From NCBI GenBank assembly GCA_035315885.1, contig DATFXM010000014.1:1-61601 (forward strand): a DNA stretch of 61,601 nucleotides, given 5' to 3'. Origin of the DNA: DATFXM01 sp035315885 (lineage in GTDB: Bacteria; Acidobacteriota; Blastocatellia; UBA7656). Position numbers and translations under genes: made by a program. Within the stretch, counting starts at the first letter, position 1; every line of letters starts with the position of its first letter. The notes below the pieces were generated by a model. The model made no database searches. It worked only from the letters and a program-made list of their open reading frames with translations, and was not told the origin of the DNA. Positions 59,718 through 61,601 of this stretch are shown here, one piece after another.

Positions 59718-60467
59718 ATGATTGACTTCGAGAGAATTGAAAAACATAAGCTGCACTCCGTGCCGTACGCATGGGCTCACATCGATAGCCTCTTTACGCC
59801 CGAGGACGCCGGCGACCTGGCTTCTACGTTTCCCCAGGATCAATTCAAGACTGTCATAGGCAACGACGGGGAAAAAGAATACGAATACGAGGCGCGCGAG
59901 TTGATCGCCATGCGTTCGGATAGAATCTCGCACGCCGATGAGCTGAGTCCGGCGTGGCAGCAACTCGCTCGCGACCTGCTTTCGTCCAATTACCGCAGGG
60001 CTATGTCATCGTTGACCGGCTGTGATCTGACGAGTGTGGATCTGGAAGTGAACGCGTTCCACTACGGACCGAATGCTCGACTTGGGGCGCACGCCGATTT
60101 GAAGGACAAGATCGTCACCCACGTCCTCTACTTTAATGACTCCTGGAATCTTAAGGATGGCGGCTGTCTCTCAATCCTGCGTTCGATGAATCCTGCCGAC
60201 GTTGTAACACAGATTCTGCCGGTCGTGGGCAATTCGGCAGTTCTTGTTCGCTCAGACAACTCCTGGCATTCGGTGTCGCGGGTGGTCAGCCGTTGCCAGG
60301 TCTCCCGGCGCAGTCTGACCGCGACGTTTTACCATCCCGGCTCCGTAAGTACGATGTGGCCACCCGGCGACACGACCCCGCTTCATACATACAAGCCACC
60401 CGAGTTCATCGCGCGGCCTGGCCTTCTCGAACGATTGTGGCGAGCGCTGGCTCCGTCTAATAAATGA
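59718..60467 (+). CDS. 2-oxoglutarate/Fe(II)-dependent oxygenase (prolyl hydroxylase-like)
   Basis: I start at ATG 59718 because the frame upstream to 59601 runs through the D-type repeat; the product has 249 residues. The double-stranded beta-helix signature is complete: Fe ligands His125 and Asp127 in G-A-H-A-D-L-K-D, distal His184 in N-S-W-H-S-V, and Arg198 in S-R-R-S-L-T-A-T-F-Y-H for 2-oxoglutarate. L-E-V-N-A-F-H-Y-G-P-N-A-R-L precedes the iron site as in P4H/SM-20-type enzymes. It hydroxylates an unknown substrate, protein or small molecule, in the cytoplasm. A TATAAT at 59696-59701 would give a very short leader; no Shine-Dalgarno sequence is seen. Confidence 0.87.
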   Translation: MIDFERIEKHKLHSVPYAWAHIDSLFTPEDAGDLASTFPQDQFKTVIGNDGEKEYEYEARELIAMRSDRISHADELSPAWQQLARDLLSSNYRRAMSSLTGCDLTSVDLEVNAFHYGPNARLGAHADLKDKIVTHVLYFNDSWNLKDGGCLSILRSMNPADVVTQILPVVGNSAVLVRSDNSWHSVSRVVSRCQVSRRSLTATFYHPGSVSTMWPPGDTTPLHTYKPPEFIARPGLLERLWRALAPSNK

Positions 60468-60514
60468 TCCGTCGAATGAGTAGTCAGGCTGCGGGAAAGC
60501 CAGAGGAAAGAAAA

Positions 60515-60826
60515 TCAACTCGTGCCTTTGGTGTCGTGCGAGTCGAGAAAAATCGTCCACTCCTTTACATCCGCTACCACGAGCACGTCCTGCTCGGTCC
60601 AGGGATCCTTGCTGTATAACTCTCTAACCTTGGCCGCACTATCTACCGCCATTATCACCAGCGAACCGGACTTATCCGCGAACGGACCACCAAGAACGAT
60701 AAGACCCGCGTCAAACAGCGAGTCCATGTAGAGAGCGTGCTCATCCCAGAACGGCTGCTCGCGAACCGGCTTCTCGGTATTCCAGCGGCTGCCCGGCTTA
60801 AGAAATGCGGCATAGTAGGTTGTCAT
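60515..60826 (-). CDS. YciI family protein
   Basis: The 103-residue protein matches the YCII-like ferredoxin-fold family: Y-Y-A-A-F-L-K-P-G at the start, W-D-E-H-A-L-Y-M-D-S-L-F-D-A-G with the conserved His29 and Asp, L-I-V-L-G-G-P-F near 42, and K-D-P-W-T-E-Q-D near 73. The conserved His-Asp pair is a putative active site. Some members act as dehydrochlorinase-like enzymes, but the role of most is unknown. The length is normal. It converges on the oxygenase gene and has no same-strand neighbour here. Confidence 0.88.
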   Translation of the reverse strand: MTTYYAAFLKPGSRWNTEKPVREQPFWDEHALYMDSLFDAGLIVLGGPFADKSGSLVIMAVDSAAKVRELYSKDPWTEQDVLVVADVKEWTIFLDSHDTKGTS

Positions 60827-61107
60827 TGACTCTCGGCGCGGCTTAAGGAACCGATCGATATTCCAGTGTCGATCAACTCCGATTTAATCGGCGACTATGA
60901 TAGCACAGTAGCCTCGACTGCTGACCTGACTGGCGACTATTTCCAACCGAGCAGGGCTTTCACGCAAAGTCTGACTCACTGAGATCAAAAAGAGCGGTGA
61001 ACCTGCCGGACCCCTCGACGTCTCCATCGACGCGGAGCTGGTAATCGCAGCCGCAATCGAAGAATCGTATAAAATCGTATTACATCACTGATGTTACTTG
61101 ACCATAA
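60827..61107. other. Divergent gap between YciI and the HTH-TOBE gene
   Basis: No gene is visible. The left part would hold the YciI promoter, but I find no convincing hexamer pair. The right end has a direct repeat ATCGTAT-AAA-ATCGTAT (61063-61079) and a palindrome at 61082-61094. The rest shows no recognisable element. Confidence 0.4.
61082..61094. promoter_or_regulatory. Palindrome ACATCACTGATGT upstream of the HTH-TOBE gene
   Basis: A perfect 6-bp dyad around one central base, next to the direct repeat ATCGTAT (61063-61079) and 40 bp before the chosen start codon. It could be the autoregulatory site of the HTH-TOBE protein. It is short, so chance is possible. Confidence 0.4.
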
Positions 61108-61134
61108 ATGTTTGACACGTGTATAGAACCCCCT

Positions 61135-61530
61135 ATGGAACTATTAAAGCCCCAGGACGCCGCGAAGATGATGAGTGTCAGTTATCCGACTCTGAAGCAA
61201 TGGATCTATAGCGGGAAGGTCCACTCGGTGAAGACTCCGGGTGGCCATCACCGCATTCCTCGCAGCGAAGTAGAACGTTTCAGCAGGACCACACAATCGA
61301 AACGAAAGCGTCCTGCAGGACTCGAAGCCATCAGCGGCCGAAACAAACTTCTCGGGACCGTTACCGAAGTTCGATATGAAGGCCTGCTTGCGCAGGTCAC
61401 GATGAGCGTCGGCGGACAGTTAATCACATCCATCATCACTCGAGACGCTTGTCAGGAACTCGGTCTCAAGAAGGGCGTGCGCGCTTTTGCGCTTATCAAG
61501 GCGACCGAGGTCATGGTGATCAGAGGCTGA
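61135..61530 (+). CDS. HTH (MerR/excisionase-like) plus TOBE domain regulator
   Basis: I start at ATG 61135 (131 residues) because family members begin close to M-E-L-L-K-P-Q-D-A-A; ATG 61108 would add nine residues. Neither has a clear ribosome site. Residues about 4-55 are an excisionase/MerR-like winged helix (D-A-A-K-M-M-S-V-S-Y-P-T-L-K-Q-W-I, T-P-G-G-H-H-R-I-P). Residues about 66-130 are a TOBE/Mop domain (N-K-L-L-G-T-V-T-E-V-R-Y-E-G-L-L-A-Q-V, K-K-G-V-R-A-F-A-L-I-K-A-T-E-V-M-V) that binds molybdate or tungstate. It probably is a molybdate-responsive regulator analogous to ModE. The next gene begins 33 bp downstream and starts like a Mop protein, supporting a molybdate locus to the right. 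Confidence 0.88.
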   Translation: MELLKPQDAAKMMSVSYPTLKQWIYSGKVHSVKTPGGHHRIPRSEVERFSRTTQSKRKRPAGLEAISGRNKLLGTVTEVRYEGLLAQVTMSVGGQLITSIITRDACQELGLKKGVRAFALIKATEVMVIRG

Positions 61531-61563
61531 GTTAGGACTTCGATCGGAAATGAGGATTCACTA

Positions 61564-61601
61564 ATGTCTATAAGCGCCCGAAACCATCTCGAGGGGAAGA
61601 T
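61564..61601 (+). CDS. Start of a TOBE/Mop-type molybdate-binding protein (3' partial)
   Basis: ATG 61564 opens a frame that runs to the window edge with the residues M-S-I-S-A-R-N-H-L-E-G-K. This matches the common start of molbindin (Mop) proteins, K/S-I/L-S-A-R-N-x-L-x-G-K. AGGA lies upstream. Only 12 codons are visible, so the call rests on this short similarity and on the TOBE gene just before it. Confidence 0.5.
   Translation, partial: MSISARNHLEGK

Noticed and set aside
1..61601. Insertion sequences, integrases, phage genes or tRNA attachment sites
   Set aside because: No transposase, integrase, structural phage gene or tRNA was recognised on either strand.

Overview
The window looks like a chromosomal segment of an Acidobacteriota bacterium, most probably of the Blastocatellia type. 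This is inferred from gene content: VWFA-related secreted proteins, a very large Oar-like TonB-dependent receptor with an N-terminal carboxypeptidase-regulatory domain, an FG-GAP/ASPIC-UnbV (CRTAC1) protein beside a multiheme cytochrome c, DUF3179, a YncE-propeller/phosphoesterase fusion, many secreted TPR proteins and GC-rich DNA. No rRNA, tRNA, CRISPR array, transposase or phage gene was recognised.

Layout. 1-5.2 kb: tail of an SH3-domain protein, an FHA-domain protein, a cation:proton antiporter, an HD-domain protein, an orphan imidazolonepropionase (hutI) and an RDD membrane protein behind a near-consensus promoter. 5.3-7.8 kb: an ECF sigma factor, its translationally coupled zinc-finger anti-sigma factor and a secreted protein closed by a clear terminator. 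8-16.7 kb: scattered single genes (propeller/phosphoesterase, ATP-grasp enzyme, small secreted protein, GH20 hexosaminidase, DUF3179). 17-28.4 kb: a heptaheme cytochrome convergent with a CRTAC1 protein and two secreted TPR proteins, then two tandem VWFA-related paralogs and a carboxypeptidase-regulatory/TPR protein.

28.6-51.7 kb is the most coherent block and reads as a xyloglucan/xylose utilisation locus. A TonB-dependent receptor is divergent from a membrane-anchored putative DNA-binding regulator. These are followed by a GMC flavoprotein oxidoreductase, an unknown protein, a GH31 alpha-xylosidase-like enzyme, a GH9 endoglucanase-like enzyme, a CBM11-like secreted protein and a GH29 alpha-L-fucosidase. 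Next, on the minus strand, come an aldose mutarotase and a complete RbsABC-type sugar ABC transporter, divergent from xylose isomerase (xylA) and xylulokinase (xylB). The set could take a fucosylated xyloglucan from polymer to xylulose-5-phosphate.

51.8-61.6 kb: a coiled secreted protein and a VWA protein with an intact MIDAS motif; an enolase-superfamily (MenC/NAAAR-type) enzyme with an RpiR regulator, divergent from an M23 peptidase; an unusual sigma factor with a double-zinc-finger anti-sigma partner; a 2OG-Fe(II) oxygenase; a YciI protein; and a HTH-TOBE protein followed by the start of a second TOBE protein (molybdate theme).

At least five families of non-coding intergenic elements are scattered through the window. 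Most are built from short iterated units arranged as inverted repeats. The units differ between families (GACGCGG-, ACTCAG-, GAAATTTGA-, GGGTTTAGG- and GCAAAG-type), but the architecture is alike, and about ten of sixteen copies start at or overlap a stop codon. Together with the xylose locus they are the main items for follow-up.
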